Origin: Siminovitchia fortis
GTDB taxonomy: Bacteria > Bacillota > Bacilli > Bacillales > Bacillaceae_C
Direction of reading: 5' to 3'
DNA: 64,000 bases
Assembly: GCF_003605365.2 (NCBI RefSeq)
Contig: NZ_QYTU02000001.1
Span: 124,001-188,000 of the forward strand
A program made the translations under genes and the position numbers. Positions 43,719-53,804 of this stretch are shown in pieces. Each line of letters starts with the position of its first letter. The first letter of the stretch is position 1. The notes beneath the pieces are model-generated. The model saw only the letters and a list, made by a program, of their open reading frames with translations. It did no database searches and was not told where the DNA came from.

Positions 43719-44675
43719 ATGCAAATTATTAAAATCTCACCCCGCGGATATTGCTACGGCGTAGTTGATGCAATGGTCATAGCACGTAATGCCGCTTTGG
43801 ACAAGACGCTGCCGCGTCCAATCTATATTTTGGGCATGATTGTTCACAACAAACATGTGACGGACGCATTTGCCGAGGACGGAATCATTACACTTGACGG
43901 CCCGGACAGAAAGTCGATACTGGAGAAAGTTGATAAAGGAACTGTCATTTTCACTGCTCACGGCGTTTCCCCGGAAGTACGGGAACTGGCGAAGAAAAAA
44001 GGATTGACCACTATAGATGCAACCTGTCCGGATGTCACCAAAACTCACGACTTGATCAGGGAAAAAGAGCGTGAGGGATATGACATCATTTACATCGGGA
44101 AAAAAGGGCACCCTGAGCCGGAAGGAGCTGTGGGGGTCGCTCCTCATATCGTGCATCTTGTGGAATCATTGGAGGATGTCGAAAAACTCGATATCAACAA
44201 TGATAAAATCATTGTGACGAACCAGACAACCATGAGCCAGTGGGATGTGGCACAAATTATGGAAAAGGTCCAGGAAAAATACCCGCATGCCGAAAAACAT
44301 AAAGAAATCTGTCTCGCTACGCAGGTCCGCCAGGAAGCTGTGGCAGAACAGGCCGGTGAAGCAGACGTATTGATAGTTGTTGGAGACCCGATGAGCAACA
44401 ATTCCAACCGGCTTGCCCAGGTCTCAGAGGAGATTGCGGGAACAAAGGCATATAGAGTGGGAGACGTTTCGGAAATAGATATTGAATGGCTGAAAGGTGC
44501 GGAAACAGTGGCGGTAACAGCCGGAGCATCCACACCAACGCCGATTGTCAAGGAAGTCACCGCTTTCCTCGAGCAGTTCAACCCGCTTGATCCTGAGACT
44601 TGGACCCGTGAAAATAAAGTACCGTTAACGAAGATCTTGCCGAAAATAAGAAAACCGAAACTGAATATAAACTAA
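43719..44675 (+). CDS. ispH: 4-hydroxy-3-methylbut-2-enyl diphosphate reductase
   Basis: IspH makes IPP and DMAPP from HMBPP with an iron-sulfur cluster; it finishes the MEP pathway. The 318-residue product has cluster cysteines at GYCYG (residue 12), DATCPDV and EICLATQ, plus the active-site TAHGVSPE and SNNSNRL motifs. AGGAGG precedes the ATG. In B. subtilis it is yqfP. It is followed by a strong terminator shared with the converging yqfO. Confidence 0.95.
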   Translation: MQIIKISPRGYCYGVVDAMVIARNAALDKTLPRPIYILGMIVHNKHVTDAFAEDGIITLDGPDRKSILEKVDKGTVIFTAHGVSPEVRELAKKKGLTTIDATCPDVTKTHDLIREKEREGYDIIYIGKKGHPEPEGAVGVAPHIVHLVESLEDVEKLDINNDKIIVTNQTTMSQWDVAQIMEKVQEKYPHAEKHKEICLATQVRQEAVAEQAGEADVLIVVGDPMSNNSNRLAQVSEEIAGTKAYRVGDVSEIDIEWLKGAETVAVTAGASTPTPIVKEVTAFLEQFNPLDPETWTRENKVPLTKILPKIRKPKLNIN

Positions 44676-44680
44676 AATCA

Positions 44681-44716
44681 AAAGGCCAGGAACACCGGAT
44701 AAGGTGTCCTGGCTTT
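44681..44716. terminator. Bidirectional terminator between ispH and yqfO
   Basis: AAAGGCCAGGAACACC pairs with GGTGTCCTGGCTTTT; A and T tracts lie on both flanks. Confidence 0.9.
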
Positions 44717-44718
44717 TC

Positions 44719-45837
44719 TTAAACAAACTTGAACGGATCAGTATCCGGTTCGGAAGGAATGAAAGTGACATCATACCCCAGTTCCTTTGCCCGTTGTCCA
44801 AGCAAATTGGCAAGCCCTTTTTTCATCACCTTTTCCACATGATGTCCCGGGTCCACGATATTTAAACCGATATTCATCGCATCGTGTCCGGTATGATAAT
44901 AAAAGTCACCCGTCACATAAACATCTGCGCCTTTCCTCTTGGCATGCTGATAATACTTGTTGCCGTCCCCTCCGAGCACAGCGATTTTTTTCACCTTGGC
45001 CTTAAAGTCGCCTATCACCCGGACGCCATGAACATCAAGCGCTTCCTTCACATGGGCGGCAAACTCTCGGAGCGTCATTTCTTCGGCAAGCTCGCCGATT
45101 CGTCCAAGTCCAAGCTCTTCTCCCTTGAGGCTAAGCGGGTAAAGATCATATGCCGGCTCCTCGTAAGGATGGGCCTTTATCATTGCCGAGACAACTTTTC
45201 TCTCTATGGACTCCGGATAAATCGTTTCGATCTTAATCTCCGAAACTTCCTCCATTTTGCCTTTTTCACCGATAAAAGGGTTCGCTTCGCTTCCCGGCAA
45301 AAATCTGCCCGTACCCATTGTTGAAAAGGAACAATGGCTGTATTCCCCGATAAAGCCGGCCCCGGCTTCTCCAAGCGCTGCCAAAACTTGGCTGGCCTGC
45401 TCTACCGGGACAAAGACGGCAAGCTTTTTCATTTTTTCTTCATATGTAGGCACGAGCACAGAGGTGTCTTTCAATTGCAGGGCCTCTGCAAGCATATCAT
45501 TTACCCCGCCTTTGGCAACGTCCAGGTTAGTGTGTGCTGCATAGACGGCAATATCATGCTTGATCAGCTTTTCAATCAATTTCGCCCCCGGTTCGTCTAG
45601 TGCGATTCTTTTTAATGGGCGAAAAATGACAGGGTGATGGGCAATGATCAGCTCCGCATTCTTTTCAATCGCTTCGTCCACAACATTTTCCAATACGTCA
45701 AGGGCCGTCATCACCGTGGAAATTTTTTTGTTTAATGTGCCGACCAACAAACCGATCGGATCCCCTTCCATTGCAAATTTTTTGGGGGCTAACTGTTCTA
45801 ACATTTCAATGACTTGAAAGCCGTTCACTTTTTTCAT
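44719..45837 (-). CDS. yqfO: NIF3-like dinuclear metal-centre protein (YqfO)
   Basis: The 372-residue product belongs to the NIF3/GTP cyclohydrolase type 2-like family with a PII-like insertion. It has IIAHHPVIF, YAAHTNLDVAKGG, and near the end VTGDFYYHTGHDA, the metal-binding histidine motifs of the family. It lies two bases after trmK in the same operon. Function of the YqfO type is unclear. Confidence 0.9.
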   Translation of the reverse strand: MKKVNGFQVIEMLEQLAPKKFAMEGDPIGLLVGTLNKKISTVMTALDVLENVVDEAIEKNAELIIAHHPVIFRPLKRIALDEPGAKLIEKLIKHDIAVYAAHTNLDVAKGGVNDMLAEALQLKDTSVLVPTYEEKMKKLAVFVPVEQASQVLAALGEAGAGFIGEYSHCSFSTMGTGRFLPGSEANPFIGEKGKMEEVSEIKIETIYPESIERKVVSAMIKAHPYEEPAYDLYPLSLKGEELGLGRIGELAEEMTLREFAAHVKEALDVHGVRVIGDFKAKVKKIAVLGGDGNKYYQHAKRKGADVYVTGDFYYHTGHDAMNIGLNIVDPGHHVEKVMKKGLANLLGQRAKELGYDVTFIPSEPDTDPFKFV

Positions 45838-45838
45838 T

Positions 45839-46537
45839 TCAACTCAATGCCTCCTCAACAATTGCAATTTTTTTCAACAACTCCCGCTTCTTCTCCTCCG
45901 TCTCCGGCCGATCCTTTGCTTTATCCATGCTGTTTAATATGTTTTGCCACCCCTTAAGCTCGGAAGACCATTTTTTGACAAAGACCGCATTCTTCTTTTT
46001 AAGCAAAAAAGGCCCCAGAAACAATTCACTCTCATTATACGGTTTGTATGGAGTTCCCCGCTCAGCAGCAAGCACTTCATAAATTTTTCCGTCTTCCTCC
46101 AAAATTTGTTCGTCTATCAGTTCCCATTCATTTTGCAATAACCAGCGCCTGATATGTTCGGCTCCAATGTTTGGCTGCAGAATAAGCCTTGAAACGCCAG
46201 CCAGCTTTTCTTTGTCTTTATCCAAGATCTGGGTTATCAACGGACCTCCCATGCCTGCTATGACGATGCAGTCCACTTCTCCCGGCTGCACCACTTCCAA
46301 ACCGTCGCCTTTCCTTACATCAATCAGATGGCCCAGGCGGACTTTTTCAACCTGCTCTTTGGCCGATTGAAATGGGCCTTCCGCAATTTCCCCCGCCACC
46401 GCGAAAGAAGCTGCGCCTTGTTTAACGGAGTAGCATGGTAAATAGGCATGGTCTGAGCCGATATCCGCTATTTTCATTCCTTTTTTTATATAGGAGGCGA
46501 CACAATGAAGGCGTTTTGACAATTGGTTCTCGTTCAT
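45839..46537 (-). CDS. trmK: tRNA (adenine(22)-N(1))-methyltransferase
   Basis: TrmK methylates A22 of tRNAs with SAM. The roughly 232-residue product has the Rossmann SAM site KIADIGSDHAYLP and the family motif VIAGMGGPLI (catalytic-type NPPY-like place in this family), with a coiled C-terminal helical extension. The ATG at 46537 follows GAGGGTGC with an 11-base gap; the GTG at 46549 abuts the site and is less likely. yqfO follows. Confidence 0.93.
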   Translation of the reverse strand: MNENQLSKRLHCVASYIKKGMKIADIGSDHAYLPCYSVKQGAASFAVAGEIAEGPFQSAKEQVEKVRLGHLIDVRKGDGLEVVQPGEVDCIVIAGMGGPLITQILDKDKEKLAGVSRLILQPNIGAEHIRRWLLQNEWELIDEQILEEDGKIYEVLAAERGTPYKPYNESELFLGPFLLKKKNAVFVKKWSSELKGWQNILNSMDKAKDRPETEEKKRELLKKIAIVEEALS

Positions 46538-46562
46538 ATGATACTGCACCCTCTTTATAAAA

Positions 46563-46592
46563 AAAGTTCTTTGCCTTTTAGCAAAGAACTTT
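46563..46592 (-). terminator. cccA terminator
   Basis: AAGTTCTTTGC and GCAAAGAACTT form an 11-bp stem just after the minus-strand cccA stop. Confidence 0.88.
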
Positions 46593-46600
46593 ATAATAAG

Positions 46601-46957
46601 TTATTTCAGGTTTGCTATCCATTCCGCCATCTGATCTATATTGTCAGCAGGCACCAATCCGGCAGGCATGTTGCCTTTACCGTTGGCAAGAATGTCAGCT
46701 ATTTCGTCCTTGGATAGTCCTGTACCATGAAGGCTTGGAATGGAACCTGATCCCTCCAAATTTTCCCCGTGACATGAAATACATGTTCCTTGGGCGTATT
46801 GCTCCGGATCGAATTCTTCGGCTTGCTCTTGATCGCCGCCTTCTTTTTCTTTTGCGATTTCTTTAGCATCTCCAATTCCTTTAATTCCAAGGAAAAAAAC
46901 GAGTACAAGGCCTATAACCATAATTAAATAATACGGAACAAGCGGATTGCGTTTCAT
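46601..46957 (-). CDS. cccA: Cytochrome c550, membrane-anchored
   Basis: The 118-residue product has one N-terminal membrane helix (about 8-27), an acidic linker and a class I cytochrome c domain with the haem motif CISCH and the axial methionine in GNMPAG. It carries electrons in the aerobic respiratory chain on the outer face of the membrane. It lies downstream of the acyl-CoA dehydrogenase gene in this window. Confidence 0.95.
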   Translation of the reverse strand: MKRNPLVPYYLIMVIGLVLVFFLGIKGIGDAKEIAKEKEGGDQEQAEEFDPEQYAQGTCISCHGENLEGSGSIPSLHGTGLSKDEIADILANGKGNMPAGLVPADNIDQMAEWIANLK

Positions 46958-47102
46958 GACTTACCCTCCTTATGTAATAAACAGTTGATAAATATAAATT
47001 ATGCAAACATCTACATTCTACTCGAAAATGAGCGGAAGGGAAAGTCTTTCAGCCGAGTTTTTACTTTTTTCGATATTTGGACATATAAATGGCGCTTTTC
47101 AC

Positions 47103-48245
47103 TTAATAACACCCTACTTCTCTGGCAATAACCATACGCTGCACTTCAGACGTGCCTTCTCCGATTTCCAATAATTTTGCATCCCTCATCATCCGCTCCA
47201 CTTCGTATTCGCGCATATAGCCATACCCGCCGTGAAGCTGGACTGCTTCATCTGTGATCTCCATGCATACTTCCGAAGCAAATAACTTGCACATGGATGC
47301 TTCTTTGGCAAACGGCCTGCCTTGATCCTTCAGCCACGCTGCTTTGTATACCATATTCCGTGCCGCTTCAATTTTCATTGCCATATCCGCTATTTTGAAT
47401 TGTGTAGCCTGAAACTGGGACAGGGTCCTTCCAAACTGCTTGCGTTCTTTTACATACTGCAAGGCCTTATCGTAGGCCCCTTGGGCTATTCCGACAGCCA
47501 TGGCCCCAATTCCGATTCTTCCGCCGTCAAGCGTTTTAAGAAACTGTTTAAAGCCTTCCCCTTCTTTTCCCAGCAAATGGTCTTTGCCGACTTTCACATT
47601 TTCCAGAACAAGCTCAGTCGTGTCCGATGCATGCAATCCCATCTTCTCATATTGATTGATAATAGTGAACCCTTCCGCATCGGTGGGAACAATTATTGCA
47701 CTTATTTGCTTTTCTCCATTCTTTCTTCCTGTAATGGCCGTCAGCGCCACGTGCCTGGCGTACGAAGCATTCGTAATGAAGCATTTATTCCCGTTAATAA
47801 TATAGTGATCTCCTTCTGGAACCGCTGTTGTCTGTGTCCCTCCCGCATCGGAGCCGGCATTCGGTTCTGTCAATCCAAATGCCCCCAAAGAATCACCCCT
47901 GCAAATGGGGATTAAATATTTTTTCTTCTGCTCCTCTGTCCCAAACATATAAAGAGGAGCGCCTCCAAGCGATATATGGGCAGAATAGGTGATGCCGGTC
48001 GAAGCGCACACCCGGCTTAATTCCTCTGTTACAATCGCAAAACTTACGGTATCCGCTCCCGCACCCCCGTATTCCTCCGGAAACGGCAGCCCCATCATCC
48101 CCAAATCGGCAAGCTTTTTAAATACTTCCTTCGGAAATTCGCTGTTCCTGTCCCGTTCTATGGCTCCAGGGGCAACTTCTTCACGGGCAAATTCCCTGAT
48201 TGTCCGCCTGATCATACTTTGTTCAGAAGTTAAGTCAAAATTCAT
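47103..48245 (-). CDS. Acyl-CoA dehydrogenase
   Basis: The 380-residue FAD enzyme oxidises acyl-CoA to enoyl-CoA. It has the family blocks GAFGLTEPNAGSDAGGTQTT (FAD/acyl binding), FGRTLSQFQATQFKIADM and a C-terminal EIGEGTSEVQR with the catalytic glutamate before GT. Chain-length preference cannot be read from the sequence. Its place between cccA and sigA differs from B. subtilis, where cccA and sigA are adjacent. A single gene, no partner electron transfer protein nearby. Confidence 0.92.
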   Translation of the reverse strand: MNFDLTSEQSMIRRTIREFAREEVAPGAIERDRNSEFPKEVFKKLADLGMMGLPFPEEYGGAGADTVSFAIVTEELSRVCASTGITYSAHISLGGAPLYMFGTEEQKKKYLIPICRGDSLGAFGLTEPNAGSDAGGTQTTAVPEGDHYIINGNKCFITNASYARHVALTAITGRKNGEKQISAIIVPTDAEGFTIINQYEKMGLHASDTTELVLENVKVGKDHLLGKEGEGFKQFLKTLDGGRIGIGAMAVGIAQGAYDKALQYVKERKQFGRTLSQFQATQFKIADMAMKIEAARNMVYKAAWLKDQGRPFAKEASMCKLFASEVCMEITDEAVQLHGGYGYMREYEVERMMRDAKLLEIGEGTSEVQRMVIAREVGCY

Positions 48246-48550
48246 TTTACCCTCCTCCTGCCTTCTGTATCCGCTTTCATTTTATATTATATCCTGTTTT
48301 TCTTTTCCCTCTCAAGCATATATTATTTTAAAATAAATTTTTCTATTTCAATATATCTTTTATGACATATAATCAGTATATATAGAGAGATAAACATTAT
48401 TTTTAAATAATAATATTTAGCTCTTTTAAATCTATCGACAAAAGGAGCCAAAATCCCGGTTTGCAAAAGCAAAATGGATTCAGTAAAATAAGTCTCAAAT
48501 TTAAATAAAAAAAGCCCCCGGGATTTGCGGGAGGCGCATTGTATCTTAAT
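48246..48550. other. AT-rich intergenic stretch between sigA operon and acyl-CoA dehydrogenase
   Basis: No gene seen. The stretch is very AT-rich (runs of TATATAG and TTATTTTTAAATAATAATATT at about 48375-48420), so it probably holds the acyl-CoA dehydrogenase promoter, which I cannot place reliably. Confidence 0.35.
48511..48538 (-). terminator. sigA operon terminator
   Basis: On minus, GCCTCCCG...CCGGGGGC forms a GC-rich six-pair stem followed by seven T, 13 bases after the sigA stop. Confidence 0.8.
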
Positions 48551-49681
48551 TTATTCGAGAAAATCTTTCAAACGTTTGCTTCTGCTTGGATGTCTCAGCT
48601 TTCTTAGTGCTTTTGCTTCGATTTGTCTAATCCGCTCGCGTGTCACACCGAAGACTTTGCCGACTTCTTCCAATGTCCGGGTGCGTCCGTCATCAAGACC
48701 GAAACGGAGGCGGAGTACATTTTCCTCTCTGTCGGTCAATGTGTCAAGAACATCTTCGAGCTGTTCTTTTAGCAATTCGTAAGCCGCATGATCGGATGGA
48801 GAAGTGGCTTCCTGGTCTTCGATGAAGTCCCCAAGATGAGAGTCATCTTCTTCGCCGATCGGCGTTTCAAGGGAAACGGGTTCCTGGGCAATTTTTAAGA
48901 TCTCCCTGACTTTATCAGGCGTCAGATCCATTTCTTCCGCAATTTCTTCCGGTGTAGGTTCGCGGCCGAGATCCTGGAGCAGCTGACGCTGAACCCTGAT
49001 CAATTTATTGATGGTTTCAACCATATGGACAGGGATCCGTATTGTCCTTGCCTGGTCTGCTATGGCGCGTGTTATGGCCTGCCTTATCCACCATGTAGCA
49101 TACGTACTGAATTTGAAACCTTTCCTATGGTCAAATTTCTCTACCGCTTTAATCAATCCCATGTTGCCTTCCTGTATTAAATCTAGAAACAGCATCCCGC
49201 GTCCCACATACCTCTTGGCAATACTGACTACAAGCCGCAAGTTGGCTTCCGCCAGCCTTTTCTTCGCTTCTTCGTCCCCTTGTTCGATCCGCTCGGCCAG
49301 CTCCACTTCCTCTTCGGCAGATAAAAGATCCACCCTGCCGATCTCTTTTAGATACATGCGGACAGGGTCGTTTATTTTAACTCCGGGAGGAACGCTTAAA
49401 TCATTTAAATCAAATTCTTCTTCGTCTTCTTTTTCAATTTCATCCACATCCGGATCTTCATCCTCACCACTGTCTTCCTCGAGCACCTCAACCCCGTGAT
49501 GGCTCAGCATTTCGTAAAACTCATCCATTTGATCGGAATCCAGATCGAAATGGGCAAGATTGCTTGCAATGCGTTCATATGTCAAAGTCCCCCGCTTCTT
49601 TCCTTGTTCAAGCAACGACTCTTTTGCCTGCTCGAGGGTTAGTTCATTTTCTGATACGTTGGAACGTGCTTTTTCAGCCAT
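48551..49681 (-). CDS. sigA: RNA polymerase housekeeping sigma factor SigA
   Basis: The 376-residue protein is the primary sigma factor. It shows an acidic region near residues 70-95, region 1.2 to 2 ([17 protein letters not shown] and [34 protein letters not shown]), region 3, and region 4.2 ([30 protein letters not shown]). The ATG at 49681 has GGAGGGGG upstream; a longer frame to 49711 has none. It is the last gene of the yqxD-dnaG-sigA macromolecular synthesis operon. Confidence 0.97.
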   Translation of the reverse strand: MAEKARSNVSENELTLEQAKESLLEQGKKRGTLTYERIASNLAHFDLDSDQMDEFYEMLSHHGVEVLEEDSGEDEDPDVDEIEKEDEEEFDLNDLSVPPGVKINDPVRMYLKEIGRVDLLSAEEEVELAERIEQGDEEAKKRLAEANLRLVVSIAKRYVGRGMLFLDLIQEGNMGLIKAVEKFDHRKGFKFSTYATWWIRQAITRAIADQARTIRIPVHMVETINKLIRVQRQLLQDLGREPTPEEIAEEMDLTPDKVREILKIAQEPVSLETPIGEEDDSHLGDFIEDQEATSPSDHAAYELLKEQLEDVLDTLTDREENVLRLRFGLDDGRTRTLEEVGKVFGVTRERIRQIEAKALRKLRHPSRSKRLKDFLE

Positions 49682-49715
49682 ACGTCCCCCTCCTTCCAAA
49701 CATTTGCGCACCCGG

Positions 49716-51524
49716 TTAAATACTTAATGAATTACGGAGAGAAATGATTTCCTGAGCAATTTCCAATGCCCGCTGGACATTATTGCTTCGCTCCGCCTCT
49801 CTTTGTTCCGATTGTTTTTCTTTTATCATTAACAATTTTGCATGATTCAACACATAATTGACGCAATCTTTTAATTCCTGCTCACTGTCTTCGCTGTCCA
49901 CCGCCATCATTTCGATTTCGGTGACAACGGCCCGCAGCTTTTTATCAGGAAGATGATCCAGAAAAAGCAATGGATCCGGATCGTTCCCTGCAGCGTAATA
50001 ACTTAATAAATAAGTGATAATTGCCTGGTGTTCATCATAGTAAAACGGCTGATTTCCAAGCATTTCCATAATTCGATAGGCAGCTTCCTCGTCCCGAAGC
50101 ATCCTGGCCAGCAGCATCCTTTCCGCTGTCAAATGGGCCGGCAGCACACTTTGTCTCTTTTTCGGGACTTGGGCAAACCCGCCGGTTTGCTTCTGCTGCT
50201 TTTTCCCTTCCGCCTGAACAAGCTTCTTTTGCTGGTCCTCAAGCACTTCCAGTGAAAGTGAGAATTCCTCAGCCAGCTGCCGGGTATACAGCTCCCTTTC
50301 AATGGGATTGCCCAGCTTGCTCAATTCATTCATGACTTCTTCTATATACTTCAGCTTTTCTCCTTCATTTTGCAGGTTTTTTCCGAATCTGTAATAATGA
50401 AGTTTAAAAGCTGTCCATGCCAGTGCATTCCCTATTACATCCGCCCGGAATTTTTCAGCCCCGTATTTTCGGATATAGTCATCGGGATCCGTTCCCTTTG
50501 GGAGCATAGCCGCTTTTACTTCCATTCCTTGTTCAACAAGCAATGAGCCGGCACGGTTAGAGGCCTCAATCCCCGCCTGGTCCGAATCAAAACATAGGAT
50601 GATTGTGTCTGTCAGCCTTCGCAGCAGACGAATATGTTCATTCGTCAAGGATGTCCCCATGACTGCGACGCCATTTTTCACATTGGCCTGATCAGCGGAT
50701 ATGACATCGGCGAATCCTTCAAACAAGACCGCATATCCCTGTCTCCTGATTTCACTGCGTGCTCCATTGTAATTGTATAGAAGCGAGCTTTTATTAAAAA
50801 TGGCTGTTTCCGGGGTATTTAAATATTTAGGTGAATCATCATTTTCCACAGCTCGTGCCGAAAAAGCGATGGTCCTGCCTTTTGCATCAAGCAAGGGAAA
50901 CATGACCCTGTTGCGAAACCGATCGAAAAAGCCGTCGCCATTTTCTTTTTTTACAATCAGTCCTGCCTTTTCCAGCTCTTCTTCCGCGAAACCGCGTTTG
51001 GTTAAATATTTCACGGCCAAATCCCATTCAGGCAAAGAATAGCCAATTTTGAACTTTCTAATACCCTCGGTTGAAAACCCACGCGATAGAAGATACTGAA
51101 GCGCACCTGCTCCTTCTTTTGTATTCAGCAATAAATGATGATATAGTTTACCCAACAGCTCATGGGCGTCAATCATTCTTTGGTGCTCTGAAGGATAGCC
51201 GTCATCTTGCCTTTTATCCGTGTTCTGGATCTGAAGGGGGATGCCCCCTTTATCGGCTACAATGGCGGCTGCTTCCTGGAAAGTGATGCCTTCGGCATCC
51301 ATTAGAAAATTAAATACATTTCCGCCGGCCCCGCAGCCAAAACAATGATATATCTGCTTTTCAGGTGCCACGGAAAATGAAGGAGTATTTTCGCTGTGAA
51401 AAGGGCATAATCCAAAATAATTTCTTCCCTGTTTTTTCAACTGGACATATTCATTGATAATATCGACAATGTCCACAGACTGCCTGAGTTCGCTTATCTT
51501 TTCCTCTGGGATCCTTGCAGCCAC
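49716..51524 (-). CDS. dnaG: DNA primase
   Basis: The 602-residue protein makes RNA primers at the replication fork. It has the N-terminal zinc finger ([13 protein letters not shown] then [10 protein letters not shown]), the TOPRIM domain with [15 protein letters not shown] and [13 protein letters not shown], and the C-terminal DnaB-binding region. It lies just upstream of sigA and downstream of yqxD. Confidence 0.97.
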   Translation of the reverse strand: MAARIPEEKISELRQSVDIVDIINEYVQLKKQGRNYFGLCPFHSENTPSFSVAPEKQIYHCFGCGAGGNVFNFLMDAEGITFQEAAAIVADKGGIPLQIQNTDKRQDDGYPSEHQRMIDAHELLGKLYHHLLLNTKEGAGALQYLLSRGFSTEGIRKFKIGYSLPEWDLAVKYLTKRGFAEEELEKAGLIVKKENGDGFFDRFRNRVMFPLLDAKGRTIAFSARAVENDDSPKYLNTPETAIFNKSSLLYNYNGARSEIRRQGYAVLFEGFADVISADQANVKNGVAVMGTSLTNEHIRLLRRLTDTIILCFDSDQAGIEASNRAGSLLVEQGMEVKAAMLPKGTDPDDYIRKYGAEKFRADVIGNALAWTAFKLHYYRFGKNLQNEGEKLKYIEEVMNELSKLGNPIERELYTRQLAEEFSLSLEVLEDQQKKLVQAEGKKQQKQTGGFAQVPKKRQSVLPAHLTAERMLLARMLRDEEAAYRIMEMLGNQPFYYDEHQAIITYLLSYYAAGNDPDPLLFLDHLPDKKLRAVVTEIEMMAVDSEDSEQELKDCVNYVLNHAKLLMIKEKQSEQREAERSNNVQRALEIAQEIISLRNSLSI

Positions 51525-51550
51525 TTGTAAACATCCCCATCTATAACTTT

Positions 51551-52000
51551 TTATTCACTAATTAACATTTTTCGACAAAAATTATCGAAAACTGCAAGAA
51601 ATCGATGACGGTCTTCATCTTTAAACGGCTTAGGCCCTTTCCAAAATTTCCCCCGTTCCCTGTCTTTTGCAGCTAAATACCGAAAATCAAGCGCCGTATC
51701 TATTGTTTCTTCCTTGTATTCCGTTCCCCTGGGTGAAAAGACATAAACACCTTTTTGAAGCGCGAGGCTTGCGAGCCCTATATCTTGTGTAACCAGGATA
51801 TCTCCCCTTTTAGCATGGTTCAGGATATAAAGGTCGCAGGCTTCCCTGTCCGGATCGACAAAAGTCCAATTGTCACCTTCTTTGACAGTGGAAGGCTTAT
51901 GATAATATGAAGCAATAAAAAACACTTCCAGCTTCAGGTCTTTCGCGATTTGAGAAATTTCTTCTTTTACAGGACAGGCATCCGCGTCGACAAATATCAC
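51551..52000 (-). CDS. yqxD: UPF0178 family protein (YqxD)
   Basis: The 149-residue product begins MIFVDADACPVKEEI and matches UPF0178, a NYN/PIN-like fold family of unknown function, with acidic residues in VDADACP and DILVTQDIGLA. The start is a GTG at 52000: the frame is closed upstream by a stop, and the ATG at 52017 is out of frame. It precedes dnaG and sigA, as in B. subtilis. Confidence 0.9.
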   Translation of the reverse strand: MIFVDADACPVKEEISQIAKDLKLEVFFIASYYHKPSTVKEGDNWTFVDPDREACDLYILNHAKRGDILVTQDIGLASLALQKGVYVFSPRGTEYKEETIDTALDFRYLAAKDRERGKFWKGPKPFKDEDRHRFLAVFDNFCRKMLISE

Positions 52001-52229
52001 CCTTTTTTTATGGGCATAATTATTTATTCTGCATCCCTCCGCAGATTCCTTCTTATTTTTAATCCCTTTTTTAAAATTGGATGACAGGGTTAAATATAAT
52101 CACAATAAATATTGTATTCCTTTACCCGTAACTCTAACCCTTTTAATTTCCATAAACGCAAATTTTTATTATAGCGTATTTTGCCGAATTTGCCCAGTGA
52201 AAGGGATTGAAAAAAATTATCACGAAAAA

Positions 52230-52248
52230 GAGCGCTGCGTAAGCGCTC
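52230..52248 (-). terminator. Terminator overlapping the yqfL stop
   Basis: GAGCGCT and AGCGCTC form a seven-bp stem with a five-base loop; the minus strand continues with CTTTTTCG. The stop codon of yqfL is within it. Confidence 0.75.
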
Positions 52249-53053
52249 AATGGCTATTTAATTTAAAGTTGATAATGATATTGGCCGTTTCTTCAACCGC
52301 TTTATTTGTTACATCAATAATGCGGCATCCGATTTTCTCGGCAATCCTGTCAAAATACTCAATTTCACGGCGGATCCTTTCAATATTCGCATAAATGGCA
52401 TTATCATCAAGCCCCAATGTCAGCAATCTTTCCCGGCGGATTTCATAGAGCTTTTCCGCACTGATTTTTAAGCCTATGCATTTATCCGGATCTATTTTGA
52501 ATAATTCCTCCGGCGGGTCCACCTCAGGTACGACAGGAACGTTTGCCACTTTATATCTCTTATGGGCGAGGTATTGCGACAGCGGTGTTTTGGATGTCCT
52601 GGAGACCCCGACTAATATTATATCCGCCCTGAGCAGCCCCCTTGGGTCCCGCCCGTCATCGTATTTAACAGCAAATTCAATTGCTTCCACTCTTTTGAAA
52701 TAGTCCGCATCAAGCTTGCGTACGAGACCCGGCTCGTTCAGCGGTTTCTTGTCAAACGTTTCCTCAAATGTCCTCATTAACGGCCCCAGAACATCGATGG
52801 CATGAACGTTGGATTCCCGTGCTCTATCAACCAAATAATCTCTTATTTCCGGTTTGACCAATGTAAAGATAATGATTCCGTTGTTCATCTTTGCCAATGA
52901 AATGACTTCATCGATATTTTCCGGCTCCTCAACATAAGGAATGCGTTTAATCGCGGCATTCGGCCCGGAAAATTGGCTTAATGCCGCTTTTGTAACAAGT
53001 TCGGCAGTCTCGCCCACGGAGTCTGACACTACATATATCATCGGTTCCGTCAT
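52247..53053 (-). CDS. yqfL: PPDK regulatory-type kinase/phosphorylase (YqfL)
   Basis: The roughly 268-residue protein (DUF299/PPSR family) has a P-loop [12 protein letters not shown] near residue 150 and the N-terminal [13 protein letters not shown] stretch. Family members phosphorylate and dephosphorylate pyruvate phosphate dikinase or PEP synthase; in B. subtilis YqfL acts with CcpN on gluconeogenesis. The ATG at 53053 has GGGAG nine bases upstream. It forms an operon with ccpN, whose stop is 24 bases upstream. Confidence 0.93.
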   Translation of the reverse strand: MTEPMIYVVSDSVGETAELVTKAALSQFSGPNAAIKRIPYVEEPENIDEVISLAKMNNGIIIFTLVKPEIRDYLVDRARESNVHAIDVLGPLMRTFEETFDKKPLNEPGLVRKLDADYFKRVEAIEFAVKYDDGRDPRGLLRADIILVGVSRTSKTPLSQYLAHKRYKVANVPVVPEVDPPEELFKIDPDKCIGLKISAEKLYEIRRERLLTLGLDDNAIYANIERIRREIEYFDRIAEKIGCRIIDVTNKAVEETANIIINFKLNSH

Positions 53054-53077
53054 GATTATCATCTCCCGTCATGTCAA

Positions 53078-53713
53078 CTAACCTTCTTGCTCTGCAAGCG
53101 CCACAAACGCTTTTGTTATATTCGTTTTCGTAAGCCTGCCTATTACTTCATAACCAGAATCCGTCTTTTTTACCACGGGAACTGCATCAATCTGTGTATC
53201 GATCAACTTTTTAGCAACGTCAATCAACAAATCATCCTTCTCACACATCGTAATATTGGGCATCCTTGTCATAATGATGTTAACCGGCAATGTTGATAAC
53301 TCCTGCTTGCCAAGGCTTGCCCTTAATAAGTCTTTCCTGGATAATACCCCCGCCAGATGATGCTTGTCATCTGTTACAAATACGGTTCCGACGTCTTCCA
53401 GGAAAATAGTGACAATGGCATCATAAACAGAAACATTTTCATTGACGACTACAGGGATTGACTGAAAATCTTTGACTGTCAGCTTCTTCATGCTTTCGGC
53501 CAACAACTGTGTTCCGGTTTTCCCTGTATAAAAGTATCCCACTCTTGGTCTTGCATCCAAATACCCGGCCATTGTCAAAATGGCTAGATCCGGACGCAAA
53601 GTAGCCCGTGTGAGGTTCAGTTTCTCTGCGATGTGCTCTCCCGTGATCGGGCCGTTTTCCTTGACGATTTCCAATATTCTATCCTGTCTTTTGCTGAGTT
53701 CGATCGTGCTCAC
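53078..53713 (-). CDS. ccpN: Gluconeogenesis repressor CcpN
   Basis: CcpN represses gapB, pckA and sr1 in B. subtilis when glycolytic carbon is present. The roughly 211-residue product has an N-terminal HTH (IAEKLNLTRATLRPDLAILTM) and two CBS domains (about 75-130 and 140-205, with GVLSRKDLLRASLG). It nearly matches B. subtilis CcpN as I remember it. The start is a GTG at 53713 just after the AGGTG site. yqfL follows. Confidence 0.95.
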   Translation of the reverse strand: MSTIELSKRQDRILEIVKENGPITGEHIAEKLNLTRATLRPDLAILTMAGYLDARPRVGYFYTGKTGTQLLAESMKKLTVKDFQSIPVVVNENVSVYDAIVTIFLEDVGTVFVTDDKHHLAGVLSRKDLLRASLGKQELSTLPVNIIMTRMPNITMCEKDDLLIDVAKKLIDTQIDAVPVVKKTDSGYEVIGRLTKTNITKAFVALAEQEG

Positions 53714-53804
53714 CACCTATGGACATGAAATGAGACATACTTATTAGAATTAGTATATACTATTTAACCGTTAAAGAGAATCTCATCCATAAAAGGTACA
53801 TAGT

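Noticed and set aside
48360-48420. AT-rich palindrome-like run as replication or attachment site
   Set aside because: No DnaA boxes or repeated core; plain AT-richness.
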